Assembly: GCF_009857135.1 (NCBI RefSeq)
Contig: NZ_CP047318.1
Span: forward strand, 5,518,001 to 5,582,000
Origin: Streptomyces sp. HM190
GTDB taxonomy: Bacteria > Actinomycetota > Actinomycetes > Streptomycetales > Streptomycetaceae
DNA: 64,000 bases
Direction of reading: 5' to 3'
The position numbers and the translations under genes were made by a program. The notes under the pieces were generated by a model. It did no database searches and was not told the origin of the DNA. It saw only the letters and a list, made by a program, of their open reading frames with translations. The stretch's first letter is position 1, and every line of letters starts with the position of its first letter. Of this stretch, positions 34,416 through 42,202 are shown piece by piece.

Positions 34416-35054
34416 ATGAGCCGCATGAGCCCCGCACGCACCTCTCCCCCCACCGAGGGCCCTCAGCTGGGACTCCGTGAGCGGAAGAAGATCAAGACCC
34501 GGACGGCGATCCGCGACGCCACGTACGCGCTGATCGAGGAACAGGGCTACGACGCCACCACGATCGAGCAGATCGCGGACCGCGCCGAGGTCTCGCCGTC
34601 CACGGTCTTCCGCTACTTCCCCACCAAGGAGGACATCGTCATCACCGACGAGCACGATCCGGTGCTGCTCGCGGAGCTGACCGCACGGCCGGCGGACGAG
34701 CCGTGGCTCGACTCGCTGCGGTACGTGACCAAGAAGGCCGTCGCCCTCGGACTGGAGCAGGAGCCCGAGATCACCCGGCTACGGGCGCGTCTGATGGTCA
34801 CCGTCCCCACGGTGCGGGCCCGCATGGTGGACGGCATGGCGGACACCGGCAGACGGATCGCCGAGGCCGTCGCCGCGCGCACCGGCCTCGACCCCGGCGG
34901 CCTGGAGGTGCGGGTCTTCACGATGTCCCTGGTCGGCGGCGTCACGGAGATCTTCCTCTACTGGGCCGAGAACGACTTCCGCGACGACCCCGCCGACCTC
35001 CTCGACCGTGCCCTGGCCGTCCTCGAACACGGCCTCACCCCCGCAAAACCCTGA
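34416..35054 (+). CDS. TetR-family transcriptional regulator
   Basis: The 212-residue protein has an N-terminal HTH: LRERKKIKTRTAIRDATYALIEEQGYDATTIEQIADRAEVSPSTVFRYFPTKEDIV in outline. This closely fits the TetR pattern with recognition helix SPSTVFRYF. The C-terminal helical domain (from about 75) resembles MftR/ActR-like TetR members (LEHGLTPA end), used for ligand sensing and dimerisation. The ATG at 34416 is taken; one at 34425 is equally possible. The Mut7-C gene follows 34 bp downstream and may be co-transcribed. Its ligand and operator are unknown. Confidence 0.88.
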   Translation: MSRMSPARTSPPTEGPQLGLRERKKIKTRTAIRDATYALIEEQGYDATTIEQIADRAEVSPSTVFRYFPTKEDIVITDEHDPVLLAELTARPADEPWLDSLRYVTKKAVALGLEQEPEITRLRARLMVTVPTVRARMVDGMADTGRRIAEAVAARTGLDPGGLEVRVFTMSLVGGVTEIFLYWAENDFRDDPADLLDRALAVLEHGLTPAKP

Positions 35055-35088
35055 GGTCACCCGCCCTCCGCCATGCCATCCTGGCCAG

Positions 35089-35820
35089 GTGAACGGTCCC
35101 GAGATCCACATCGAAGTCGCCCCAGAGCTGGCCCTGTTCGTGCCGCACCACCGCCGCGCGGGCGCGACCGCCCTCGCCACGGACGGAGTCTCCACGCTCG
35201 GCCATGTCGTCGAGTCGCTGGGCGTCCCGCTGACGGAGGTCGGGGCGCTGCTCGTGGACGGCGGTGAGGTGCCGGTGTCCCACGTGCCGGCGGCCGGCGA
35301 GTCCGTGACCGTACGACCGGTCGCACGCCCGCAGCACGTACCGGGCGCCCCGCTCCGCTTCCTCCTGGACGTCCACCTCGGCACACTCGCGCGCCGGCTG
35401 CGGCTGCTGGGTGTCGACACGGCGTACGAGTCGACCGACATCGGCGACCCGGCGCTCGCCACGCGGTCCGCCGCCGAGCGGCGCGTGCTGCTCAGCCGCG
35501 ACCGGGGCCTGCTGCGGCGGCGGGAGCTGTGGGCGGGGGCGTACATCTACAGCACGCAGCCGGACGAGCAACTGCGTGACGTCCTGGACCGTTTCGCCCC
35601 GGAGTTGCGGCCGTGGACCCGCTGCACCGCCTGCAACGGACCGCTGCGGCCGGCCACGAAGGAGGAGGTCGCCGACCGTCTGGAGCACGGCACGCAGCGG
35701 TCGTACGACGTGTTCGCGCAGTGCGGCGACTGCGGGCGCGCGTACTGGAAGGGCGCGCACCACGAGCAGTTGGAGGCGATCGTCCGGGAGGCGCTGAGCA
35801 CGCGGACCCGGGCGGGCTGA
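35089..35820 (+). CDS. Mut7-C RNase domain protein with N-terminal ubiquitin-like domain
   Basis: The 243-residue protein has two parts. The first 80 residues form a beta-grasp, ubiquitin-like domain (IHIEVAPELALFV, LGHVVESLGVPLTEVGALLVDG). The rest is a Mut7-C domain: RFLLDVHLGTLARRLRLLGVDTAYE, RRVLLSRDRGLLRRRELW (PIN-like acidic positions) and a zinc-binding CTACNG...CGDCGRAYWKG. Mut7-C proteins are predicted PIN-fold RNases. The Ub-like fusion is a known domain pairing, but its role is unproven. The GTG at 35089 fits the start of the Ub-like domain. Confidence 0.85.
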   Translation: MNGPEIHIEVAPELALFVPHHRRAGATALATDGVSTLGHVVESLGVPLTEVGALLVDGGEVPVSHVPAAGESVTVRPVARPQHVPGAPLRFLLDVHLGTLARRLRLLGVDTAYESTDIGDPALATRSAAERRVLLSRDRGLLRRRELWAGAYIYSTQPDEQLRDVLDRFAPELRPWTRCTACNGPLRPATKEEVADRLEHGTQRSYDVFAQCGDCGRAYWKGAHHEQLEAIVREALSTRTRAG

Positions 35821-35869
35821 GCACGGGTGCCGGTCCGGCGGGCCCGCGCGGTCCGCGTCAGGCGTGCGG

Positions 35870-36289
35870 TCAGTGGTGGAGGACCATCTCCTTGGCCCGG
35901 CGGTACTCCTCGTCGGTGATGTCGCCCTTGGCGCGGATCTCGGAGAGCTTGGCGAGTTGTTCCGCCTCGTCGGCGGGGCCGGCCGTACCGACGGTCTCGC
36001 GGACGTACTGGTCGGTCTCGCGCAACCTGGCCTGGACGTGCTCCTGTTCACGCCGGCCCATGCCCTTGCCGCGGGCGATGACGTAGACGAAGACGCCCAG
36101 GAACGGCAGGACGAGCGCGAAGACCAGCCAGCCCGTCTTGGCCCAGCCGCCCAGCCCGTCGTCCCGGAAGATGTCGACGACGACACGGAACAGCAGGAAG
36201 AACCACATGACCCACAGGAAGATCCACATGATCGTCCAGAAGGCGCCCAGGAGCGGGTAGTCGTAGGCCAGGTTCACGGTGCTTTCCAT
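35870..36289 (-). CDS. PLDc_N/SHOCT membrane protein
   Basis: The 139-residue protein has two TM helices (about 15-38 and 52-72, including TIMWIFLWVMWFFLLFRVVVDIF and FALVLPFLGVFVYVIARG), typical of phospholipase D-nuclease N-terminal (PLDc_N) segments. It ends in a SHOCT motif (EQLAKLSEIRAKGDITDEEYRRAKEMVL). SHOCT tails are thought to mediate oligomerisation. GACAGGAGAAACC precedes the ATG at 36289. It begins a set of small membrane or SHOCT genes up to 40.2 kb that often travel together in Streptomyces. Confidence 0.88.
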   Translation of the reverse strand: MESTVNLAYDYPLLGAFWTIMWIFLWVMWFFLLFRVVVDIFRDDGLGGWAKTGWLVFALVLPFLGVFVYVIARGKGMGRREQEHVQARLRETDQYVRETVGTAGPADEAEQLAKLSEIRAKGDITDEEYRRAKEMVLHH

Positions 36290-36380
36290 GGTTTCTCCTG
36301 TCGTGTGCGCCGCAGGGGGCGCGGTCGTGTGCGTACCGCTTCGGGAGCGCCGCGGCGCGTTCCGGGCGGAAGGGCCTGAG

Positions 36381-37745
36381 TCACCCGGGGGTCGGCGCCG
36401 ACCGGCTGTCGGCGGGTGGGCGTCGCTCCGTGCCGGAGGCAGCCGCGAGCACGCCGAGGACGATCAGGACGAGGACGACGATGCCGAGGACGAGCGCCAC
36501 GGCGCCGGGGGTGGGGTAGTTCCACAGCACCAGGGCCAGCGCGCCGCCGCCGATGGCGATTCCGGTGGTCCACTTGACGTGGGTGGCCAGCCAGCGGCCG
36601 GTGCCACCGGTGCGCAGACCGCGGCTCGCCATGGCCCGCCCGGTGGCGCCGGTCCCCTTCGCCGCCGTGCTCCTGACCCACCGGGAAGGACGCGAGGGGC
36701 CGTACAGGAACGCGGCCAGCGCCGTGATCACCGCGATGACCAGGACCGTGACGGTGCTGTTCCTGAGGAAGCGGATGAAGGTGTCGTAGATGTCGGCCGC
36801 GGCGTTCCTCGGCAGGGCGCTCGGCGGGACGGAGTCCAGATAGACCGACCGCATCACGGCGAGGCCGACGAGCAGCACGATCATCATGATCCCGATGCCG
36901 ATCGCCGTCGACATCAGCGCCACGCGGTGCGCGGGCCCGCTCCAGACGGCGAGCGCCGACAGCGCGAGGACGACGACGGGGAGCCAGGTGCCGACCACGT
37001 CCAGCAGGCGCATGGCGTCCTGCGCCTCGTTCAGTTTGTCGGTCTCCAGCAAGGTGATCGTCTTGTCGACGTCGGGGATCTTCGACGCCTGGTCGAAGCC
37101 CTTGTCCACCAGGTCCTTCTTCACCTCGTCGATGAGGGTGCCGAGATTCAGGTCGATGCTGTCGGTGCCGGCCTGGATCGCGCTGTTGCCCTCGCCGGTG
37201 AGGACCTTGACCACGGCGGCGTGGGCCCGCCGGTTGGCGTCGTCCCACACCTCGGCGAACCGGTCGCTGGTCACCACCTTGTTCACGACGGAGTGGACGG
37301 CCGAGGTGAGCGCGCTCTTCAGGGGGCCGGTGAGCGCCTCGGCGCCCTGGACCACCCGGGGCGGCGCCCCTTCCCTCTGGAGCGTGCGCCCGATGGCGTC
37401 GGTGAAGGCCGCGACGTCGACGCTGTCGACGACGCGTGTGGTGAGCCGGTCGGTCACGGTGTTCTGCACGGAGGGCTCCGTCGCGATCGGGGCGACGGTC
37501 TGGACGTACCGGTCGGTGTCCGACACCTCGGAGTCCACCCAGGCCGCGACCACGGCGAGCGGCGCCAGCAGGAAGGCCACGAGCAGCAGTACGGAGGTGG
37601 CCGCGTACCGCAGACGCCGGTGGCGGCCGTGGGCCGCCTTGCGCAGCCGTTCGTATTCTTCACGTTCCGCGGCACTCAACGGAGGTCCGCCGGCCGGACG
37701 GCCGGCACCTTCGGAGCCCGAGGAAGAGCCACCTGAAGAAGCCAT
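36381..37745 (-). CDS. Large integral membrane protein with long extracytoplasmic loop
   Basis: The 454-residue protein has a disordered Ser/Gly N-terminus, a TM helix (about 48-70, VLLLVAFLLAPLAVVAAWV), then a long outer helical domain (about 75-245: SDTDRYVQTVAPIATEPSVQ, RFAEVWDDANRRAHAAVV). Several TM helices follow (about 250-270, 278-300, 330-350 and 395-435). No catalytic motif is seen. ATG at 37745 follows a GGGGAG site. Function is unknown to me; it sits among SHOCT/DUF6325-type genes. Confidence 0.75.
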   Translation of the reverse strand: MASSGGSSSGSEGAGRPAGGPPLSAAEREEYERLRKAAHGRHRRLRYAATSVLLLVAFLLAPLAVVAAWVDSEVSDTDRYVQTVAPIATEPSVQNTVTDRLTTRVVDSVDVAAFTDAIGRTLQREGAPPRVVQGAEALTGPLKSALTSAVHSVVNKVVTSDRFAEVWDDANRRAHAAVVKVLTGEGNSAIQAGTDSIDLNLGTLIDEVKKDLVDKGFDQASKIPDVDKTITLLETDKLNEAQDAMRLLDVVGTWLPVVVLALSALAVWSGPAHRVALMSTAIGIGIMMIVLLVGLAVMRSVYLDSVPPSALPRNAAADIYDTFIRFLRNSTVTVLVIAVITALAAFLYGPSRPSRWVRSTAAKGTGATGRAMASRGLRTGGTGRWLATHVKWTTGIAIGGGALALVLWNYPTPGAVALVLGIVVLVLIVLGVLAAASGTERRPPADSRSAPTPG

Positions 37746-37961
37746 GGAACTCCCCTTGGCGGATGGGCACTCGGCTGAGTGCGGGCAGGGGTGGGGCGGG
37801 GCGCGAGGGTGGGGTGTGGGGTGGTGGTGGGTGTGGGGTGGCAGGCGGGGCCGGGAGGAGCGGCGGCGTGGGCGTGGCGGGCGCCGCGGGTGGGCCGGTC
37901 AGTCGGCTCGGCGGGGGCCGGATGCGTCAGCCGGTCGGGTCCGCCGGGGCGGGGAGCCGCC

Positions 37962-38291
37962 TCATGCCTCTTCCAGGGCCTCGCCGAACTCGCGCAGCAT
38001 GCGGCCGTGATGACTGTGGGCGAGTTGGTGTCCCACGGCCAGGACCAGCGCCACCGGCCATTCGATGATCTCGCAGGCCGCCAGGACGCCGACGCCGGCG
38101 AGGAAGGCGAGCTGTTCCGGTGGGAGCAGTTCGATACGGGCACCGAGCACGTCGAAGGTCACGGCGTGGCGGGTGACGGCGCGATCGGCCGCCCCGCTCG
38201 GCGTCACCACGACCGGGTCCGTGTCCGGGGTGCTGGGGGAGAGGGGACCGGCCTCCTGTGGGGTGACTGCTGACGCGGTCATGGCTGCCAT
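37962..38291 (-). CDS. Small membrane-associated protein
   Basis: The 109-residue protein has a disordered first 40 residues (TPQEAGPLSPSTPDTDPVVV), a hydrophobic centre (about 60-90, LAFLAGVGVLAACEIIEWPVALVLAVGHQL) and a His-rich end (HQLAHSHHGRMLREFGEALEEA). No family is known to me. The start at 38291 could instead be the ATG at 38282. It is divergent from the DUF6325-like gene. Confidence 0.65.
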   Translation of the reverse strand: MAAMTASAVTPQEAGPLSPSTPDTDPVVVTPSGAADRAVTRHAVTFDVLGARIELLPPEQLAFLAGVGVLAACEIIEWPVALVLAVGHQLAHSHHGRMLREFGEALEEA

Positions 38292-38868
38292 CCGATCCGT
38301 CGTCGATCACGACCGTCGGCCTCTCGGCGATGTGTCACGTCACATTTGTCCCGACTTGACCACTCTAGCCAGGCTGGTCGGGTGACGCATGGCGAGTGCC
38401 GTCCGTCATGCGCGGGGGCTGCTCCGTCGCAGGTCGCGCGGCCGGAGCGGACCGAATATGCGGATCCTCGCCGTGGGTGGTGCACTGGATGAGGGTGCCG
38501 TGGCCGGAGGAGAGGCCGCGGGGACGCACCGGGAACACCGCAGTCACCGGGCATGCCGGAATCGGCGGGAACGCCGGGTTCGGCGGGCGTGCCGGGGGCC
38601 GTCCGGCCGCCCGGAGCGGAGAACGGGCAGCGGCATGACGAGGACGTCACCGCACACCGGGCCCGCGCGACCCTACTGCCCCTTCCGGCACCGGACTTGA
38701 CCCTACGGGCCCCCGGCCCCGACCCGCCTGCCCCCCGGCCCCGACCCTCCCGACCCCGACCGCTCCCGGTGCTTCCGTCCCCGACCGTGCCTCTGCTCGG
38801 AGGAGCGGCGGGCAGGACGCGGATCGTGCCGGGCAGGACACGGATCATCCGGATCATGAGGAGTTGCC
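38292..38868. other. 577-bp intergenic region with GC-rich repeats
   Basis: Between divergent genes lies a region without a credible gene. It contains alternating CCCCGACCC phrases (38705-38765) and a duplicated GGGCAGGACRCGGATC (near 38812 and 38832) just upstream of the DUF6325-like gene. Promoters for both flanking genes must lie here. None was identified with confidence. Confidence 0.4.
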
Positions 38869-39360
38869 GTGAGCAGCGAAAGCGACGCATTCGACGACAT
38901 CGGCCCCGTCGACTACCTGGTGGTCGAATACCCGGGTGGCCGCCCCACCGGCGAGGCCCTGCCGTACCTCGTCGACCTGGTCGACCGGGGATTGATCCGC
39001 ATCCTCGACCTCGTCTTCGTCCGCAAGGGGGAGGACGGCGCGGTGGCGGCGGTCGACATCGCGGATCTGGCCCGGGGCACGGGCGCGGACGGCGCGGACC
39101 TCACCGTGTTCGAGGGCGCGACCTCGGGACTGCTCGGGCGGGAGGACATCGAGGAGGCCGGGCAGGCGATCGGGGCCGGCAGCACGGCCGCGATCCTCCT
39201 GTACGAGAACCGCTGGGCCGCGCCCTTCGCCCGCGCACTGCGGCACAACGGCGCCCGGCTGGTGGCCGTCGGGAGGATCCCCGTCCAGGACCTCGTCGCG
39301 GCACTGGACTCGGCGGAAGCCGACGTCGAGGCCGGGGCCGAGGCCGGCACCGGGTCGTGA
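38869..39360 (+). CDS. DUF6325-like protein
   Basis: The 163-residue protein reads IGPVDYLVVEYPGGRPTGEALPYLVDLVDRG in outline, the typical opening of a family labelled DUF6325 in actinobacteria. It continues with LVFVRKGEDGAVAAVDI and AAILLYENRWAAPFARALRHNG. No TM helix is present. It looks cytoplasmic, with an alternating beta/alpha pattern. GTG at 38869 follows ATGAGGAG. The SHOCT gene starts 32 bp after its stop, a pairing often seen. Expression under stress is plausible but inferred. Confidence 0.85.
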   Translation: MSSESDAFDDIGPVDYLVVEYPGGRPTGEALPYLVDLVDRGLIRILDLVFVRKGEDGAVAAVDIADLARGTGADGADLTVFEGATSGLLGREDIEEAGQAIGAGSTAAILLYENRWAAPFARALRHNGARLVAVGRIPVQDLVAALDSAEADVEAGAEAGTGS

Positions 39361-39392
39361 CAGGACGCAGCGCACAGCAGGAGGTGCCGATC

Positions 39393-39695
39393 ATGCCAGG
39401 TCTCATTCGCGGAGTGGCCCGGACCGCCGTCGTCGCGGGCACGGCGACGGCGGTGTCGAACCGTGTGTCCCGGCGGCAGGCGGGCCGGTGGGCCCGGCAG
39501 GACGCCCAGGAGTACACACCGCAACCGGAGTCCGCTCCCCAGGCGGCACAGGCTCCGCAAGCCGCGGCTCAGCCGGCGGAGCCGTCCTCGGCGGACAAGA
39601 TCGCCCAGTTGAAGGAGCTGGGTGAGCTGAAGGAGCAAGGGGTGCTGACCGAGGAGGAGTTCGAAGACCAGAAGCGCGCCGTCCTCGGCGGGTGA
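39393..39695 (+). CDS. SHOCT-domain small protein
   Basis: The 100-residue protein has a basic N-terminus (MPGLIRGVARTAVVAGTATAVSNRVSRRQ in outline), a Gln/Ala/Pro linker and a C-terminal SHOCT motif (DKIAQLKELGELKEQGVLTEEEFEDQKRAVL). AGGAGGTGCC precedes the ATG at 39393. It follows the DUF6325-like gene in the same operon. A role in oligomer assembly is likely from the motif; the target is unknown. Confidence 0.88.
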   Translation: MPGLIRGVARTAVVAGTATAVSNRVSRRQAGRWARQDAQEYTPQPESAPQAAQAPQAAAQPAEPSSADKIAQLKELGELKEQGVLTEEEFEDQKRAVLGG

Positions 39696-39783
39696 CGACC
39701 GGCCACGGGCAGCGGTGCGGTCCTCGTCATCCTGACCCTCTTCTGACCCGGTGACCCACGCTCAAGTGACAGGGAGACACACC

Positions 39784-40212
39784 ATGGCTCAGACGACACA
39801 CCCACGCCGGTCCGCGTCCCGGTCCCACCAGCGCTCCGCGTCCTGGGCCGGCGGGCTGGTGGCGTTCGGCGCGGTCATGCTGATGGTCGGCGGCACCCTC
39901 GACGTGCTGCGCGGCATCGTGGCCATCGCCGACGACGACATCATCGTCAGCACCCCGAACTACGTGTTCCAGTTCGACACGACCGGGTGGGGCTGGATCC
40001 ATGTGGCGCTCGGCGCCCTGGCCGTGGTGGTCGGCGCGAGCCTCTTCAACGGCCGGACCTGGGCCCGCGTGGTCGGGGTCCTGCTCGCGGGCCTGCTCCT
40101 GATCACCAGCTTCCTGACCCTCCCGTACTACCCGCTCTGGTCGCTCGTACTGATCGCGGTGTACGGCTTCATCATCTGGGCCCTGTGCACGGTTCAGCCG
40201 CAGGGCAGATGA
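39784..40212 (+). CDS. Four-TM membrane protein (DUF7144-like)
   Basis: The 142-residue protein has four TM helices: AGGLVAFGAVMLMVGGTLDVLRGI, then GWIHVALGALAVVVGASLF, WARVVGVLLAGLLLITSFL and YPLWSLVLIAVYGFIIWAL. An outer loop holds DDIIVSTPNYVFQFDTTGWG. This matches a family (DUF7144-like) common in actinobacteria near SHOCT genes. ATG at 39784 follows AGGGAGAC. Function is unknown. Confidence 0.85.
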   Translation: MAQTTHPRRSASRSHQRSASWAGGLVAFGAVMLMVGGTLDVLRGIVAIADDDIIVSTPNYVFQFDTTGWGWIHVALGALAVVVGASLFNGRTWARVVGVLLAGLLLITSFLTLPYYPLWSLVLIAVYGFIIWALCTVQPQGR

Positions 40213-40418
40213 GGACGGTCCTGTCCTGACAGCGCCGTCCGGACGCCGAGGGCCAACCGCACACCGGATCACGCACCGCGACGCCGGCCGCGTCGCGGTG
40301 CGTGATCCGGCCTGCGGCCGGGGGCCGGGCGGTGCGGGGCAAAACGCCTGCCTCGCCGGGGAAATCGCGGGACACTACGGGACATCCGCACCGAACCCCG
40401 AAATGAGGTGAGCCGGGG

Positions 40419-41408
40419 GTGCGTACACCCGTAAGTGACCCCATGAAGATCGGCCCGTACAAGATAGAGGGCCGCCTCGGCTCCGGAGGGATGGGCTGGG
40501 TCTATCTCGGCCGGTCGCCCGCCGGCCGCGAGGTCGCGGTCAAGGTCGCCCGACCGGAACTCGCCGCGGAACCCGAGTTCCGTGAACGCTTCGCGCGGGA
40601 GGTCGCCGCCGCCCGCGTGGTCAGCGGCGCGTACACCGCCGCCGTCGTCGACGCGGACCCCGACGCCGAACTGCCCTGGCTGGCCACCCTGTACGTCCCC
40701 GGCCCCTCCCTCGCCGAGGCGGTCCGCGCGGACGGTCCCCTCCCCGAGAGCCAGGTGCGCCCCCTCGGCGCCGGGCTCGTCGAGGCGCTCCAGGCCATCC
40801 ACGCCGCCAAGGTCGTCCACCGCGACCTCAAGCCCGCGAACGTCCTGCTCGCGAGCGACGGCCCCCGCGTCATCGACTTCGGCATCTCCCGCGTGGACGG
40901 TGCCCCCGGACTGACCCGTGTCGGCGTCGTCGTCGGCACGCCGTCGTTCATGTCGCCGGAGCAGATACGCGGCGCCACGGCCGGGCCGCCGAGCGACGTC
41001 TTCTCGCTGGGCGGGGTGCTCGTGTACGCGCTCACCGGACGCCCTCCGCACGGCACCGGGGACGGGGTGCGGGTCGAGGTCGTACGCGGGACGCCGCAAC
41101 TCGACGGCGTGCCGGACGGGCTGCGGCCCCTCATCGCGCGCTGCCTCGCCAAGCGGCCCGAGCGGCGTCCGCAACTCGCTGAGATCCTTGCGGAGTTGGT
41201 CATGGGGCAGCCGACGGTGGCCGCCTGGCCGCCGCCCCAGGTCGCCCGGACCATCGAGGTGCGGCACGAGGAGCTGAAGGAGCGTCACCTGCGGCGCAGC
41301 ACCAGCGAGTCCGTGCCCTCCTGCCTGCTGCTGCACGCCCAGGCACTGCTCGACGCCGGGCTGACCGACGCCATGGTCACCGAGGCGGTGGTCCGTGACG
41401 GCGCCTGA
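40419..41408 (+). CDS. Serine/threonine protein kinase, soluble
   Basis: The 329-residue kinase has a glycine loop (GRLGSGGMGWVYLG), Lys42 (VAVKVARPE), the catalytic HRDLKPAN (Asp136) and DFG (VIDFGISRV, Asp153), followed by GTPSFMSPEQ. All Hanks-type residues are present, so it should be active. There is no C-terminal TM helix or PASTA domain. Instead about 60 extra residues (RHEELKERHLRRSTSESVPS) end in a helical tail. GTG at 40419 lies behind GAGGTGAGCCGGG. The YbjN-like gene overlaps its last 14 bp. It may phosphorylate partners in the vWA/PP2C/TelA locus downstream. Confidence 0.92.
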   Translation: MRTPVSDPMKIGPYKIEGRLGSGGMGWVYLGRSPAGREVAVKVARPELAAEPEFRERFAREVAAARVVSGAYTAAVVDADPDAELPWLATLYVPGPSLAEAVRADGPLPESQVRPLGAGLVEALQAIHAAKVVHRDLKPANVLLASDGPRVIDFGISRVDGAPGLTRVGVVVGTPSFMSPEQIRGATAGPPSDVFSLGGVLVYALTGRPPHGTGDGVRVEVVRGTPQLDGVPDGLRPLIARCLAKRPERRPQLAEILAELVMGQPTVAAWPPPQVARTIEVRHEELKERHLRRSTSESVPSCLLLHAQALLDAGLTDAMVTEAVVRDGA

Positions 41409-42054
41409 CTCCTCCCCGAACCGCGACGCCTATCCCGGCCGTGACCCGTATCCCGGCCGTGACCCGTACCCCGGCCGTGACCCGTATCCCGATCGGGACT
41501 CGTACCCCGGCCGTGACTCCCACCCGGGCCGTGACTCCTACTCCGGCCGCGAGCCGTACGCCGGTCGCGACTCGTACGGCGGTCGTGAGCCGTATGCCGG
41601 TCGTGATTCGTACGCGGGGCGTCCCGAGATCTACGACCTCGGGACGCACTGGCGGCAGCTCGTGCAGAACTGGGTGGCGCGGCGGAATTACCACACCGCC
41701 CACGACACCGTGTCCGTCTCCCTGCAATTCGATCTCCGTGAGGCGGGGCGGACGGTCACGGTCAGATTCATGACCACCAGGAAACTCCTCGTCGCCTTCG
41801 CCACGGACGGGAATTTCCTGCGGCAGGACCAGCTCGCCATCGCCGCCGCCGCTTCGAACGCCTGGAATACCGAGCAACTGAACCCCATGCTCTCGGTGTG
41901 GGACGTACGCGGGCCGCGTCCCTGCCTCGCCGGGGTCTGTGATCTTCCGCTGACCTGTCGTATCACCCAGGCCGACTTCGATGCCTTGGCCAATGATTGG
42001 GTGGAGCGGGCGCGGCAGATGTTCAGTCGTTGTCATCAGGTGTTCAAGTTGTAG
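41395..42054 (+). CDS. YbjN-like protein with N-terminal Tyr-Pro-Gly-Arg-Asp hexapeptide repeats
   Basis: The 219-residue protein has a repetitive head (about residues 10-78) of hexapeptides such as YPGRDP and YAGRDS, encoded by an 18-bp tandem repeat. A YbjN-like domain of about 140 residues follows (LGTHWRQLVQNWVARRNYHTAHD, VSVSLQFDLREAGRTVTVRF, LAIAAAASNAWNTEQLNPML). YbjN-fold domains are thought to act in signalling or as chaperone-like adaptors. GTG at 41395 overlaps the kinase gene by 14 bp, so the two are translationally coupled. The repeated Tyr/Ser/Asp/Arg head is probably disordered and could be a kinase substrate; that is inference. Confidence 0.85.
   Translation: MTAPDSSPNRDAYPGRDPYPGRDPYPGRDPYPDRDSYPGRDSHPGRDSYSGREPYAGRDSYGGREPYAGRDSYAGRPEIYDLGTHWRQLVQNWVARRNYHTAHDTVSVSLQFDLREAGRTVTVRFMTTRKLLVAFATDGNFLRQDQLAIAAAASNAWNTEQLNPMLSVWDVRGPRPCLAGVCDLPLTCRITQADFDALANDWVERARQMFSRCHQVFKL
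41431..41628 (+). repeat. 18-bp tandem repeat within the YbjN-like gene
   Basis: Ten clear units of TATCCCGGCCGTGACCCG and variants run from 41431 to 41610, with an eleventh degenerate unit to 41628. The first two units are identical; later ones diverge, mostly at third positions. The unit keeps frame and encodes the hexapeptide YPGRDP/S. Confidence 0.85.
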
Positions 42055-42202
42055 AAGCGAAACGCAAGGCGATCGACCATTGCCGTAAGTCGCCCGGTGG
42101 AATTCCCCAAACCCTTCCGGTCGACCTGTTTCCTGCTCCAGTATGGGGCGGGTCTTTCAGGGCCGCGGGGGCGTGCCTTTCAGGCCACGGGGGGTTGGTG
42201 CG

